A stretch of 64,000 nucleotides of DNA from the NCBI RefSeq assembly GCF_001598375.1, contig NZ_BCYV01000022.1, positions 1-64,000 of the forward strand. The letters are read 5' to 3'. This document shows, in pieces, positions 16,815 through 26,366 of the stretch. This stretch comes from Novosphingobium capsulatum NBRC 12533. Its GTDB lineage: Bacteria; Pseudomonadota; Alphaproteobacteria; Sphingomonadales; Sphingomonadaceae. A program made the position numbers and the translations under genes. The notes beneath the pieces are model-generated. The model saw only the letters and a list, made by a program, of their open reading frames with translations, had not been told where the DNA came from and made no database searches. Every line of letters starts with the position of its first letter. Position 1 is the stretch's first letter.

Positions 16815-17609
16815 ATGCGTACGTCCATCAAGTCGCGCGTGGCCAAGGTCGCCACGGCGTTCAGCCTTGCCGTGCTTGCCGGCTATGCCGTGCCTGCCAT
16901 GGCCGACGAGACCGCGCCCCCGAGCGATTTCAAGGTGACTGGCGCCGCCGGCGTCATCAGCCAGTACCGGTTCCGCGGCATCTCGCAGTCCAACAACCTG
17001 CCGGCCGTCCAGGGCACGCTGACCCTGTCGCACAGCTCGGGCTTCTACGTGTCGACCTGGGGTTCGAGCGCTTCGCCCAGCCCGGCGGTCAACATCGGCG
17101 GCACCGAAATCGACGTCTATGGCGGTTTCACCCACGGCCTCAGCAACAGCGGCGTGACCGTCGACGTGGGCCTCTATGGCTACATCTATCCGGGTGCGCC
17201 GGGCCTCAACTTCTATGAAGTCTATGGCTCGCTGTCCAAGGCGCTCGGCCCGATCAACGCCAAGGCCGGTATCAATTTCGCCCCGCACCAGAAGAACCTG
17301 GATGTCTATGCCACGCGCACCGACACCTACGTCTATGGTGAACTGTCGGGCGCCATTCCGAACACGCCGTTCACGATCCACACCCACCTGGGCCACACCG
17401 GCGGTTCGTTCAACTATACCAAGGAATACATCGACTACACCGCCGGTGTCAGCACCGCGTGGAAGAACCTGACGCTCGATTTCTCGGTCGTCGGCACCAA
17501 CGTCAGCCGCCAGGATGCCGCCAACAATCCCTTCGCCGGGGTTTCGGGCGAGCAGATGTATCGCGCCGGCAAGACGGTTGGCGTGGTCTCGCTGATGGCC
17601 TCGTTCTGA
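16815..17609 (+). CDS. TorF family putative porin
   Basis: The 264-residue protein has a signal peptide (about 1-31, ending VPAMA) and then DFKVTGAAGVISQYRFRGIS, a hallmark of this outer-membrane family common in sphingomonads and gamma-proteobacteria. The remainder is a string of short amphipathic beta strands (DVYGGFTHGLSNSGVTVDV) and it ends in an aromatic residue (SLMASF), as barrel proteins do. The role is inferred to be a small outer-membrane channel; the substrate is unknown. AGAGG lies 6 nt before the ATG. A 253-bp non-coding region precedes it and a terminator follows. Confidence 0.82.
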   Translation: MRTSIKSRVAKVATAFSLAVLAGYAVPAMADETAPPSDFKVTGAAGVISQYRFRGISQSNNLPAVQGTLTLSHSSGFYVSTWGSSASPSPAVNIGGTEIDVYGGFTHGLSNSGVTVDVGLYGYIYPGAPGLNFYEVYGSLSKALGPINAKAGINFAPHQKNLDVYATRTDTYVYGELSGAIPNTPFTIHTHLGHTGGSFNYTKEYIDYTAGVSTAWKNLTLDFSVVGTNVSRQDAANNPFAGVSGEQMYRAGKTVGVVSLMASF

Positions 17610-17642
17610 TCGCGTAACGTCGTTCGCCCAAGGGCAACAGGG

Positions 17643-17677
17643 GAAAGCCCGCGTCGGATCACCGACGCGGGCTTTTA
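17643..17677. terminator. Bidirectional terminator between torF-like gene and efflux operon
   Basis: An AAAGCCCGCGTCGG / CCGACGCGGGCTTTT inverted repeat with an ATCA loop lies between two convergent genes. The flanking A- and T-runs suit termination in both directions. Confidence 0.85.
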
Positions 17678-17682
17678 CCGTT

Positions 17683-19206
17683 TCAGTGCCCGGTTGCCGC
17701 TGCGCCTTGCGGCGTCTGCAGGCCGCCACCCAGCGCCACGAACAGGCCCACGGTGTCTGACAGGCGCGCTGCCTTGGCTGCCACGTATTGCGCCCGCGCG
17801 GTCTGCGCCACGGCGCTGGCGTTGAGCACCTGCAGCGTGCCCACCCCGCCCAGCTGCAACTGCCGCTTGACGAAGCCCAGGCTGGCCGAAGCCGCCGAAT
17901 CGCCACGCTGCGCGATCGACAGCGCGGTGGCGTCGGCCGACAGCGCGGTCAGCGCATTGCTGACATCCGCAAAGGCCTGCAGCGCCGTGCCGCGATAACC
18001 GGCCTTGGCCGCATCCAGGGCATGCTCGGCCGCCTGCTGCTGCCGCTTGAGCGAGCCACCATGGAAGATCGGCGCGGCCAGGGCGCCCAGCAACTGCCAG
18101 AACGGATTGCCATCGGCAAACATCCGGCCGAAGTCTTCCGCCGTGCCGCCCGCCGTAGCCGACAGCGTGAGCTGCGGCAGGCGCGCAGCCATGGCCACCT
18201 TCACGTCGGCCGCCGCGCCTTCCAGCGTGGCCGCTGCCGCCGCCACGTCGGGCCGGGTCTTGAGCAACTCGGCCGGCAAGGCCATTGGCAGGTCTGCCGG
18301 CAGCGTCAGGTCTTCCAGCGCCGGCATGGCCGCGCCGTTGTCGAACACCGGCATGCCCGGCGCCTTGCCGATCAGGATCAGCAACGCGGCCTGGTTGGCG
18401 GCACTGGCGCGCACCAGCGGCGGCAGCGTGCCTTCCACCGCGGCCAGCGCGGCTTCCTGCGCGGCCACGTCGGCATGGCCCACCGCGCCCAGCTTTTCGC
18501 GCTGGCGCAGCAGGTCCAAGACCTGGCGACCGCTGGCAATCGCATCGCTGTTGGCGGCAATTTCGGCATCGAGCGCCGCGTTCTGGATCACCGCCAGCAC
18601 CACGTTGGCCGCCACCATCGAGCGCGTGGCATCGGCCTGGGCCTGGGCCACGGCCGCCGCCGCCTTGGCCGATCGCACCCGCGCCGCGCCGCCGCCGAAC
18701 AGGTCGGGGGAATAGCTGACGCTGACCTGCGCGGTATGCAGCGAGAAGACCTGTGGATTGGGATCGGCGATCGGGGTGGACAGGCTGCGCGACAGGCGCT
18801 GCCGCTCGCTGGTCAGCCCGGCATCAAGCTGCGGCAACAGCGCGCCCCGCGCCACGCCGATCAGCGACTGCGCCTGGGCCACGCGGGCCTGGGCGGCGGC
18901 GAGATCGGCATTGGCCGTCAGCGCGCGATCCACCAGGGTGTTGACCGCCGGGCTGCGGAACGCCTGCCACCAATCCTTGGCCACTGCCGTGCCGGGGTGA
19001 ACCACCTGCGATTGCCCATCGCCGGTGATCGGCTGGTTGAGCAGATCGGGCGGCGCGCTGCCCGCCGGGGTGGGCGGCATCGGCACCGCCACGGTATTGA
19101 CCACCGGCGGCGCCTTGGCCGCACCGGCCGTAGCCAGCATGGTGGAGGCCAGCAGCATGCCACTGGCCAGGGTGCCCAGCGAACGGCGCATCGGGAAACG
19201 GATCAT
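17683..19206 (-). CDS. RND efflux outer-membrane factor (NodT/TolC-like)
   Basis: The 507-residue protein has the duplicated helical-hairpin repeat of outer-membrane efflux factors (for example LVDRALTANADLAAAQARVA and LQAFADVSNALTALSADATA). It has an export signal ending ATAGAA or AAKA. Most NodT-family members are lipoproteins, but no cysteine is visible here, so it appears to be processed by signal peptidase I. It is the third gene of the operon; its start overlaps the transporter stop (ATGA, 19203-19206). It would form the exit duct for the pump encoded upstream. Confidence 0.86.
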   Translation of the reverse strand: MIRFPMRRSLGTLASGMLLASTMLATAGAAKAPPVVNTVAVPMPPTPAGSAPPDLLNQPITGDGQSQVVHPGTAVAKDWWQAFRSPAVNTLVDRALTANADLAAAQARVAQAQSLIGVARGALLPQLDAGLTSERQRLSRSLSTPIADPNPQVFSLHTAQVSVSYSPDLFGGGAARVRSAKAAAAVAQAQADATRSMVAANVVLAVIQNAALDAEIAANSDAIASGRQVLDLLRQREKLGAVGHADVAAQEAALAAVEGTLPPLVRASAANQAALLILIGKAPGMPVFDNGAAMPALEDLTLPADLPMALPAELLKTRPDVAAAAATLEGAAADVKVAMAARLPQLTLSATAGGTAEDFGRMFADGNPFWQLLGALAAPIFHGGSLKRQQQAAEHALDAAKAGYRGTALQAFADVSNALTALSADATALSIAQRGDSAASASLGFVKRQLQLGGVGTLQVLNASAVAQTARAQYVAAKAARLSDTVGLFVALGGGLQTPQGAAATGH

Positions 19207-22200
19207 GCCGGCTCTCCTTCATGCGGCATTGCGGTATCACCAGCATCGGTATCGGCCCCGGCGCGCTTGCGCGGCCCGGCGACCCGGCTGGAGAAACGGT
19301 TGATGAGCAGGGGCAGGATCAGCAGGATCAGCACCGGGGCCAGCGTCATGCCGCCCACGACCACCAGGGCCAGGGGCTTTTGCACCTGGCTGCCGATGCC
19401 AGTGGCCACCGCCGCCGGCGCGAGGCCGATCGCCGCCACCAGGCAGGTCATCAGCACGGGCCGCAGCGAATTGGTGGTGGCGTGGCGCAGCGCATCAAGC
19501 CGTGCCATGCCTTCGTCCATTGCCTGGTTGAAGCTGGTCACCAGCAGGATGCCATCCATCACCGCGATCCCGAACAGCGCCACAAAACCGATCGCTGCCG
19601 AGATCGAGAACGCCGTGCCGGTGAGCATCAGGCCCAGCACGCCGCCCACTACGGCCATCGGAATGACCGAGAAGGCCAGCAGCGTATCGCGCAGCGAGCG
19701 GAAGTTGGCATAGAGCAGGCCGAGCATGAGCAGCAGGCTCAGCGGCACAACGATTTCCAGGCGCGCCACCGCGTTCTTGAGATTGCTCATCTCGCCCGCC
19801 CATTCCAGGCTATAGCCGGCGGGCAGCACCACATTCTTGGCAATGCGGGCCTGCGCTTCCTCCACCGCGCTGCCCAGGTCGCGGTCACGCACCGAGAACT
19901 TGATCGGGATGTAGCGTTCCTGGTGTTCGCGATAGATGAAGCTGGCGCCGGTGGTCAGGCGGATATCCGCCAGTTCCGACAGCGGCACAGAGATCGCCGT
20001 GCCATCGGGCGCGGTGGCCCCCACAGTGATGCGCTTGACCGCTTCCAGGCTGTCGCGCTGGTCGGCTTCCAGGCGCACCATGATCGGGAAGTGGCGATCG
20101 GTGTGCGGCTCATAGAGGTCGCCCGGCGAGGTGCCGCCGATGGCGGCCTGCACCGTCTGGTTCACGTCGTCCACGCTCAGGCCATAGCGCGCGGCCTTTT
20201 CGCGATCCACGTCGATGCGCACGGTCGGCTGGCCCAGCGACTGGAAGATCCCCAGGTCGGTAATGCCGCGCACCTTGGCCATCTGGTCACGCAGCTGGCC
20301 GGCAATCTTCTCCAGCGTCACCAGGTCGGGGCCGAACAGCTTGACCGAGTTGGCGCCCTTCACCCCCGATGCGGCCTCTTCCACGTTGTCCTCGATGATC
20401 TGCGAGAACGAGAAGTCGACGCCGGGATAGCGCGATTGCAGCTTGGCCGAGAGATCGGCGACCAGCTTTTCCTTGTCCATGCCCTTGGGCCATTCATCGA
20501 ACGGCTTGAGCGGCACGAAGTATTCCACGTTGAAGAAGCCGGTGGCATCGGTGCCGTCGTCCGGGCGGCCGTGGGCGGAAAGCACCGCGGTCACTTCGGG
20601 GTATTGCATGATGTCACGGCGGATCGCGCGGGCCACCGGCTCACCCGCATCGAGCGAGATCGCCGCCGGCAGCGTAGCGCGGATGTACATGTTGCCTTCT
20701 TCCAGGTGGGGCAGGAATTCCACCCCCAGCGAGCGCACGCCGACAAAGGCGCCGATCACCATGATCGCGGCCGCGCCGATCGCCAGCAGCTGGTTGCGGA
20801 AGCAGAACGCCGCGGCCGGTTCGTAAACCCGGCGAATGCGCGCCACCAGCCAGGTCTCGGCCTCGTCCAGCTTGTCGGGCAGCATCATCGCCGAAAGCAC
20901 CGGCGCCACGGTGAACGTGGCGATCAACCCGCCGATGATGGCATAGGCATAAGTCTTGGCCATCGGGCCAAAGATGTGCCCTTCCACGCCGGTCAGCGTG
21001 AACAGCGGCAGGAAGCTGGTGATGATGATCGCGGCGGCAAAGAAGATGCCGCGGCTCACTTCGTTGCTGGCCGCCAGGACCGAGCCGATGCGGCTGGCAA
21101 AGGTATAGCGCCCGCCTTCATGCGTTTCCACATGGTGCGATCGCTCGGCCATGTGGCGGAATATGTTCTCCACCATGATGACGGTGGCATCCACCACCAG
21201 GCCAAAGTCCAGCGCCCCCACCGACAGCAGGTTGGCGCTTTCCCCCTGCACCGTCAGGATCAGCACGGCAAAGGCCAGGGCAAAGGGAATCGTGGCCGCC
21301 ACGATCAGCGCGCTGCGCAGATTGCCCAGGAACGCCCACTGCAGGAAGAAGATCAGCAGGACGCCGGCAACCAGGTTTTCCATCACGGTGCGCGTCGTCA
21401 CGCCGATCAGTTCAGACCGGTCATAGATGCGTTCGAGATGGACGCCCGGCGGCAGCACGCCCGTGCTGTTGATCTTCTGGACTTCGGCTTCCACCGCCTG
21501 GATCGTCGGCATCGACTGCGCGCCACGACGCATCAGCACGATGCCCTGGACGATGTCGTCATCGCCGTTAAGGCCGGCGATCCCGTTGCGCGGCATGTTG
21601 CCGATCTTCACCGTCGCCACATCGCGCACCAGCACCGGGGCGGTGCCATCACGGCCCACCGGGGTGGTTTCCAGCGCATCGACCGACTGGATCAGGCCGA
21701 TGCCGCGCACGATCGCGCTCTGCGCGCCAAAGTTGATGGTCTGGCCGCCGACGTTGGCATTGGCCTTGCCCAGCGCGGCGATCACCTGCGCCACGGTCAG
21801 GTGGTGGGCCTGGAGGCGGTTGTTGTCGACCACGACGTCATAGCTGCGCAGCTTGCCGCCCCAGCCGGTCACGTCGACCACGCCTGGAATGGCGCGAAAG
21901 CGGCGTTGCAGCACCCAGTCCTGCAGCGTCTTCAAGTCTTCAACCGAATAACCCTTGGGCGCGGCAATGCGATAGCGATAGATTTCGCCCACCGGGCTGG
22001 TCGGCGAAATCGTCGGCACCGCGCCGCCCGGCAGCTGGGGCAGCTGCGCCAGGCGGTTGATCACCTGCTGCTGGGCTTGCTCGTAATTGAAATCATAGGT
22101 GAACTGGATCTTCACGTCCGACAGGCCGAACAGCGAGATCGCGCGGATCGCCGTCATGTGCGGCAGGCCCGACATCTGCACTTCGATCGGAATCGTGACG

Positions 22201-22388
22201 TTGCGTTCCATTTCCTCGGCCGAAAGGCCCGAAGACTGGGTCACGATTTCCACCATCGGTGGCACGGGGTCGGGATAGGCTTCGATGTTGAGATTGTAGA
22301 ACGCGATGCCGCCCGCCACGAGCATCAGCACGAAGAAGGCGACAATCGTCAGGCGCTGGCCCAGCGCATAGCGTACCAGCTTGACCAT
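19203..22388 (-). CDS. RND efflux transporter permease, CusA/CzcA-like
   Basis: The 1061-residue protein is a full-length RND pump with the two-fold repeat, about 12 membrane segments and large periplasmic loops. The TM4 motif is DFGLVVDATVIMVENIFRHM, the heavy-metal-type (HME) signature with acidic residues inside the membrane used for proton transfer. N-terminal patches such as NIEAYPDPVPPMVEIVTQSS also fit CusA/CzcA relatives. Substrate could be a metal ion or another compound, since many proteins of this branch are untested. The start overlaps the adaptor stop by one base (TGATG) and the stop overlaps the outer-membrane factor start. Confidence 0.88.
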   Translation of the reverse strand: MVKLVRYALGQRLTIVAFFVLMLVAGGIAFYNLNIEAYPDPVPPMVEIVTQSSGLSAEEMERNVTIPIEVQMSGLPHMTAIRAISLFGLSDVKIQFTYDFNYEQAQQQVINRLAQLPQLPGGAVPTISPTSPVGEIYRYRIAAPKGYSVEDLKTLQDWVLQRRFRAIPGVVDVTGWGGKLRSYDVVVDNNRLQAHHLTVAQVIAALGKANANVGGQTINFGAQSAIVRGIGLIQSVDALETTPVGRDGTAPVLVRDVATVKIGNMPRNGIAGLNGDDDIVQGIVLMRRGAQSMPTIQAVEAEVQKINSTGVLPPGVHLERIYDRSELIGVTTRTVMENLVAGVLLIFFLQWAFLGNLRSALIVAATIPFALAFAVLILTVQGESANLLSVGALDFGLVVDATVIMVENIFRHMAERSHHVETHEGGRYTFASRIGSVLAASNEVSRGIFFAAAIIITSFLPLFTLTGVEGHIFGPMAKTYAYAIIGGLIATFTVAPVLSAMMLPDKLDEAETWLVARIRRVYEPAAAFCFRNQLLAIGAAAIMVIGAFVGVRSLGVEFLPHLEEGNMYIRATLPAAISLDAGEPVARAIRRDIMQYPEVTAVLSAHGRPDDGTDATGFFNVEYFVPLKPFDEWPKGMDKEKLVADLSAKLQSRYPGVDFSFSQIIEDNVEEAASGVKGANSVKLFGPDLVTLEKIAGQLRDQMAKVRGITDLGIFQSLGQPTVRIDVDREKAARYGLSVDDVNQTVQAAIGGTSPGDLYEPHTDRHFPIMVRLEADQRDSLEAVKRITVGATAPDGTAISVPLSELADIRLTTGASFIYREHQERYIPIKFSVRDRDLGSAVEEAQARIAKNVVLPAGYSLEWAGEMSNLKNAVARLEIVVPLSLLLMLGLLYANFRSLRDTLLAFSVIPMAVVGGVLGLMLTGTAFSISAAIGFVALFGIAVMDGILLVTSFNQAMDEGMARLDALRHATTNSLRPVLMTCLVAAIGLAPAAVATGIGSQVQKPLALVVVGGMTLAPVLILLILPLLINRFSSRVAGPRKRAGADTDAGDTAMPHEGEPA

Positions 22389-23626
22389 CAGTCGAGCCCC
22401 GCTTCGTTCACGAAGATGGCGCCCTGGGTCACGACCTTTTCACCCGGGTTGAGGCCGGAAATGATCGTCACGCGGCCATCGTGGCTTTCGCCGGTCGTCA
22501 CGTCGCGCGCCTTGACGCGGCCGTGGCCCAGCCACACCCACACGCGGGCGCTGTCACCCTCGTGGATCACTGCCTCGGCCGGCAGGCTGAGCAGGTGCGG
22601 GGTCACCGGGGCCGTCGAAACTTCCTTCTCGGGCGTTTCAATGGTGAAGTTGGCAAACATCTGCGGCTTCAACGCGCCATCGGCATTGGGAATCGTGGCG
22701 CGCACCTGCAGGCGGTGCGACACCGGATCGATCTGTGCGCCGACGTTGTCGATCGTTGCGTCAAACGTGCGACCGGGGAATGCCGTGGCGGTCACCACTA
22801 CCTTGTCACCCAGGTGCACGCGCGATGCGTCGCTTTCGGCCACTTGCGCCACCAGCCACACGCGCGACAGATCGGCGATCAGGAACGCCGGCTGGCTGCC
22901 GGCGGCATTGGCGCCACCGGCCACATACTGCCCCTGCGCGATCGAGCGGGTCACCACCACGCCACCGATCGGCGCGCGCAGCACGGCATTGCTGCCAGCA
23001 CCCGTGCCGGCGCCGAACACGCCCAGCTTGGCCTGGGCGGCGGTCACCGCGGCATTGGCAATGCCCAGTTGCGATTGTGCGGCCACCAGGTCGCTGCGCG
23101 CCTGCTGCAGATCCTTCAACGCGCCACCGGCGGTGCGATAGATTTCCTCGGCGCGCTGGGCGTTTTCGGTCGCCACGCGCACTTGCGCCGATGCGCTGGT
23201 GCGCTGCGCCAGGGCGGCAGCCAGGGCGTTGCGCGCATCGGCGATGTCGGTGGTGTGCACCGAGAGCAGCGGGCTGCCGGCCTGCACGCGATCGCCGTTC
23301 TGCACGAAGACCTGCTGCACCTGGCCCGAATAGGGCAGGAACACCGGGGTCGAGCGCGTTTCGTCCACCGTGATCTGGCCGCTGGCGCCCGTGCGGGCAT
23401 AGCCATCGTCCGCGCCGGCCGTTTCGATCTTGAGGCTGGCCACCTGGCTGTCGGTCAGTTGCACTTCGCCGGCCGGCAGCGGGGCCGCCACCGGCTCGGG
23501 CTGGTGCATCCAGGAACGCAGGGCAGTGGCTCCTGTCGCCACCAGGGCCACGGCGGCAACCGACAGGGCCAGAACCCTGATCTGCTTGGCACGGGACATC
23601 TGCGGCACGGCGTGTTCGAAATTCAT
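22388..23626 (-). CDS. RND efflux periplasmic adaptor
   Basis: The 412-residue protein is a membrane-fusion protein: N-terminal membrane segment (about 17-36, VLALSVAAVALVATGATALR), barrel-sandwich halves (VFLPYSGQVQQVFVQNGDRV and VLRAPIGGVVVTRSIAQGQY), a helical hairpin between them, and beta-barrel and membrane-proximal regions at the C-terminus. It has CzcB/CusB-like features (VDETRSTPVFLPYSGQV). It is the first gene of the operon. The ATG at 23626 is chosen because the region upstream is not protein-like. No metal-sensing regulator is adjacent. Confidence 0.86.
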   Translation of the reverse strand: MNFEHAVPQMSRAKQIRVLALSVAAVALVATGATALRSWMHQPEPVAAPLPAGEVQLTDSQVASLKIETAGADDGYARTGASGQITVDETRSTPVFLPYSGQVQQVFVQNGDRVQAGSPLLSVHTTDIADARNALAAALAQRTSASAQVRVATENAQRAEEIYRTAGGALKDLQQARSDLVAAQSQLGIANAAVTAAQAKLGVFGAGTGAGSNAVLRAPIGGVVVTRSIAQGQYVAGGANAAGSQPAFLIADLSRVWLVAQVAESDASRVHLGDKVVVTATAFPGRTFDATIDNVGAQIDPVSHRLQVRATIPNADGALKPQMFANFTIETPEKEVSTAPVTPHLLSLPAEAVIHEGDSARVWVWLGHGRVKARDVTTGESHDGRVTIISGLNPGEKVVTQGAIFVNEAGLD

Positions 23627-23887
23627 GGCGCGCGGTCTTCTCTTCGGTCCAAAGATGGCAGCTTGTCTATCAACCGTTGCAGGCGAGAGACAGGCCGATG
23701 CTGCCCTCTGGCCCACGCCGCCTGTCCGCGCCACTAGCGGTCTCGTTAAATTACCGTAATGCAGGCCATCCGGCGTGCCCGGCCCGCCGATCGCCCGCGC
23801 ATCCCACCGCGGCGTTGTGCAATCTGTCCACGCCGCCTAGGGTCTGCCACCAGACCGTCACACCTGAAACAATTTGCGGAGCATCCC

Positions 23888-25198
23888 TTGGCCCGGCGCC
23901 TTACGCTTTACATCGTCATCGCCATGATCCTGGGGATCGCCACGGGCTATGCCCTCAACCGCGCGCTGCCGGCCGACAGCCCAACGCTGGCGACGGCCGC
24001 CGAAACGCTCAAGCTGCTGCCTGATGTGTTCCTGCGCCTGATCAAGATGATCATTGCGCCGCTGATCCTGGCCACGCTGGTTTCGGGCATCGCCGGCATG
24101 GGGGACAGTGCGGCGCTGGGTCGCATCGGCGGCCGGGCGCTGGGCTGGTTCATCACCGCCTCCCTGGTGTCGATCAGCCTGGGCCTTCTGCTGGTCAATC
24201 TGTTCCGCCCCGGCCATGGCTTGCAGTTTGCCGCCTCGGCCAAGGTCGGCGATCTCGCCACCGCCGATTTCACCGTGCACCATTTCGTGCTGCAGATCGT
24301 GCCGACCAGCCTGCTCGATGCCATGGCGCAGAACAACGTGCTGCAGATCCTGGTGTTCTCGCTGTTTGCCGGCCTGGCGCTGTCTGCCATCGGCGAAAAG
24401 GGCGCGCCGCTGCTGCGCGGGGCAGAGGCGCTGGCCAGCCTGATGCTGACGATGACCGACTATGTGATGAAGGCCGCGCCGCTGGCCGTGTTCGGCGCGC
24501 TGGCGGCGGTGGTCGCCACCAAGGGCCTGGGCATCATCGTCACCTATGGCGTGTTCGTGTCGGAATTCTATTTCGCGCTGCTGCTGCTGTGGGGCCTGCT
24601 GCTCGGCCTGGGCGGCATCTTCCTGGGCAAGCGCGTGCTGCTGCTGGCGCGCTATATTCGCGAGCCGGTGCTGCTGGCCTTTTCCACGGCCAGTTCGGAA
24701 AGCGCGCTGCCGCGCCTGTTCGAACAGCTCGACCGGTTCGGCGTGCCGCGCCGCATCTCGGGCTTCGTGCTGCCGCTGGGCTATTCGTTCAATCTCGATG
24801 GCTCGATGATGTACACCAGCTTTGCCACGATGTTCATCGCGCAGGCCTATAACATCCCGCTGTCGTGGCAGCAGCAGATCGCCATGCTGCTCACCCTCAT
24901 GGTCACGTCCAAGGGCATCGCCGGGGTGCCGCGCGCCAGCCTGGTGGTGATCGCCGCCACGCTCACCCAGTTCGGCCTGCCGGTCGAAGGGATCGCCTTG
25001 CTGCTGGGGGTCGATACCTTCCTCGACATGGGCCGCACCGCCACCAACGTGGTGGGCAACGCAGTGGCAACAGCGGTCATCACCCGCTGGGAAGGCATGC
25101 TGCAGGTGCCGCTCGATCCCGATGCCCCGGCCCCCGTGCCACCGCACGATACGCCCGAGCACGGCCGGCGCGGCCTGCATCTCGACCAGGGGCAGTAA
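23888..25198 (+). CDS. Dicarboxylate/amino acid:cation symporter (SLC1-type)
   Basis: The 436-residue membrane protein belongs to the DAACS family, which imports C4-dicarboxylates or acidic amino acids with H+ or Na+. Family motifs include the serine-rich re-entrant loop (STASSESALPRLFEQ), the PLGYSFNLDGSMMY segment, MVTSKGIAGVPRASLVV and the substrate/ion motif DTFLDMGRTATNVVGNA. GCGGAG (23876-23881) lies 6 nt before a TTG at 23888, which gives the family's usual N-terminus; an upstream in-frame ATG at 23759 would add an arginine-rich, unlikely extension. It diverges from the RND operon with about 260 bp between the starts. Confidence 0.86.
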   Translation: MARRLTLYIVIAMILGIATGYALNRALPADSPTLATAAETLKLLPDVFLRLIKMIIAPLILATLVSGIAGMGDSAALGRIGGRALGWFITASLVSISLGLLLVNLFRPGHGLQFAASAKVGDLATADFTVHHFVLQIVPTSLLDAMAQNNVLQILVFSLFAGLALSAIGEKGAPLLRGAEALASLMLTMTDYVMKAAPLAVFGALAAVVATKGLGIIVTYGVFVSEFYFALLLLWGLLLGLGGIFLGKRVLLLARYIREPVLLAFSTASSESALPRLFEQLDRFGVPRRISGFVLPLGYSFNLDGSMMYTSFATMFIAQAYNIPLSWQQQIAMLLTLMVTSKGIAGVPRASLVVIAATLTQFGLPVEGIALLLGVDTFLDMGRTATNVVGNAVATAVITRWEGMLQVPLDPDAPAPVPPHDTPEHGRRGLHLDQGQ

Positions 25199-25210
25199 CG
25201 GCGAAACAGG

Positions 25211-25609
25211 CTATTTCGCCAGAGTCACCGGCTGAAACTGGCCCAGCCCGCACGAACCGCGCGGGCCGCCGCCTGGCCCGGTCTGCAACACGGTGATCAC
25301 GTCCACGCTGCACAGCTGCGCCTGGCTGGTGGCATAGCCAAACGTCTGCTGGAACCCCAGGCCATAGCAGCGCTGGGGCAGCGTGTTGCGATACCAGCGG
25401 CTGCCGACGCGGAAATCGATCGTCCAGTCGTCGCGCACCCGGCTTTCGCTGATCTGGCTGAGCGGAATGCAGCTTTCCGCCCGGCCGATCGGGGTGGCGG
25501 CAGGGGTCTTGGGCGAATGGCCATCGGCGCCAGCGCTGCGCGGCCCATCACCGGGCGTGCAGGCCGCCAGAGCGATCAGCAAGGCGGCAACCGGGATCGA
25601 ACGAACCAT
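25211..25609 (-). CDS. DUF6491 family lipoprotein
   Basis: The 132-residue protein has a signal peptide and lipobox (ALLIALAAC), so it should be a lipid-anchored envelope protein. The body (CIPLSQISESRVRDDWTIDF, a YRNTLP segment, CYGLGF and CSVDVITVLQ) matches the DUF6491 family of sphingomonads; the four mature-domain cysteines could form disulfides. Function is unknown. GGAG lies before the ATG at 25609. It sits 29 bp downstream of nth on the same strand and ends 12 bp from the convergent symporter gene. Confidence 0.78.
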   Translation of the reverse strand: MVRSIPVAALLIALAACTPGDGPRSAGADGHSPKTPAATPIGRAESCIPLSQISESRVRDDWTIDFRVGSRWYRNTLPQRCYGLGFQQTFGYATSQAQLCSVDVITVLQTGPGGGPRGSCGLGQFQPVTLAK

Positions 25610-25638
25610 GGCACTCTCTCCTTGGCATGGCGCGTGGA

Positions 25639-26361
25639 TCACGCCGTTTTTGTGGCAACCACCTTTTTCTTGGCGACCTTTTTCTTCGTAACCACTTTCT
25701 TCTTCGCAACCGGCGGCTTGGCCCCCTGTTCCAGCACCTTGGCCTTGAAGCCGCACAAGTCCACCACCGGGCAGCGCCAGCATTCGGGCGTGCGCGCCTT
25801 GCAGATATAGCGCCCATGCAGGATCAGCCAATGGTGCGCGCCCAGTCGAAACGGCCCCGGCACCTTCTTGTCCAACTGGGCTTCCACCGCTTCGGGGGTC
25901 TTGCCCTTGGCCAGGCCGGTGCGGTTGCCAACGCGGAAGATGTGCGTGTCCACCGCAAAGGTTTCCATGCCGAACGCGGTATTGAGCACGACATTGGCCG
26001 TCTTGCGCCCCACGCCGGGCAGCGCGGTCAAGGCATCGCGGTCTGCCGGCACCTCGCCGCCATAGTCGCGCACCAGGATTTCCGACAGCGCGATCACGTT
26101 CTTGGCCTTGGTGTTGAACAGCCCGATCGACTTGATGTGCGCCTTCAATCCCTCTTCGCCCAGGGCAACCATCTGCGCCGGCGTCTTCACCTCCTCGAAC
26201 AGGCGGCGCGTCGCCTTGTTGACGCCCACGTCGGTGGCCTGCGCCGAAATCGTCACGGCCACCAGCAACTGGTAGGTGTTGCCATAGGCCAGCTCGGTTT
26301 CGGGCGCGGGGTTGGCCTCGGCCAGGCGGCGAAAGAATTCGAAGATCTGGTCCTTCTTCAA
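25639..26361 (-). CDS. nth: Endonuclease III
   Basis: The 240-residue DNA glycosylase/AP-lyase removes oxidised pyrimidines in base excision repair. Counting from the TTG at 26361 places the catalytic lysine at K120 (LPGVGRKTANVVL) and aspartate at D138 (VDTHIFRVGN), and the four iron-sulfur cysteines at 187, 194, 197 and 203, the same numbers as in E. coli Nth, which strongly supports this start. The C-terminus adds a basic tail of KKK-rich repeats (about 218-240) not present in E. coli. It begins 5 bp after the dapB stop, so the two are probably co-transcribed. Confidence 0.92.
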   Translation of the reverse strand: MKKDQIFEFFRRLAEANPAPETELAYGNTYQLLVAVTISAQATDVGVNKATRRLFEEVKTPAQMVALGEEGLKAHIKSIGLFNTKAKNVIALSEILVRDYGGEVPADRDALTALPGVGRKTANVVLNTAFGMETFAVDTHIFRVGNRTGLAKGKTPEAVEAQLDKKVPGPFRLGAHHWLILHGRYICKARTPECWRCPVVDLCGFKAKVLEQGAKPPVAKKKVVTKKKVAKKKVVATKTA

Positions 26362-26366
26362 GGCGG

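Noticed and set aside
19221..23141. Very long open frame on the + strand opposite the RND pump and adaptor genes
   Set aside because: It is a histidine/arginine-rich antisense shadow caused by high third-position GC; the minus-strand genes have clear families and coupled starts.
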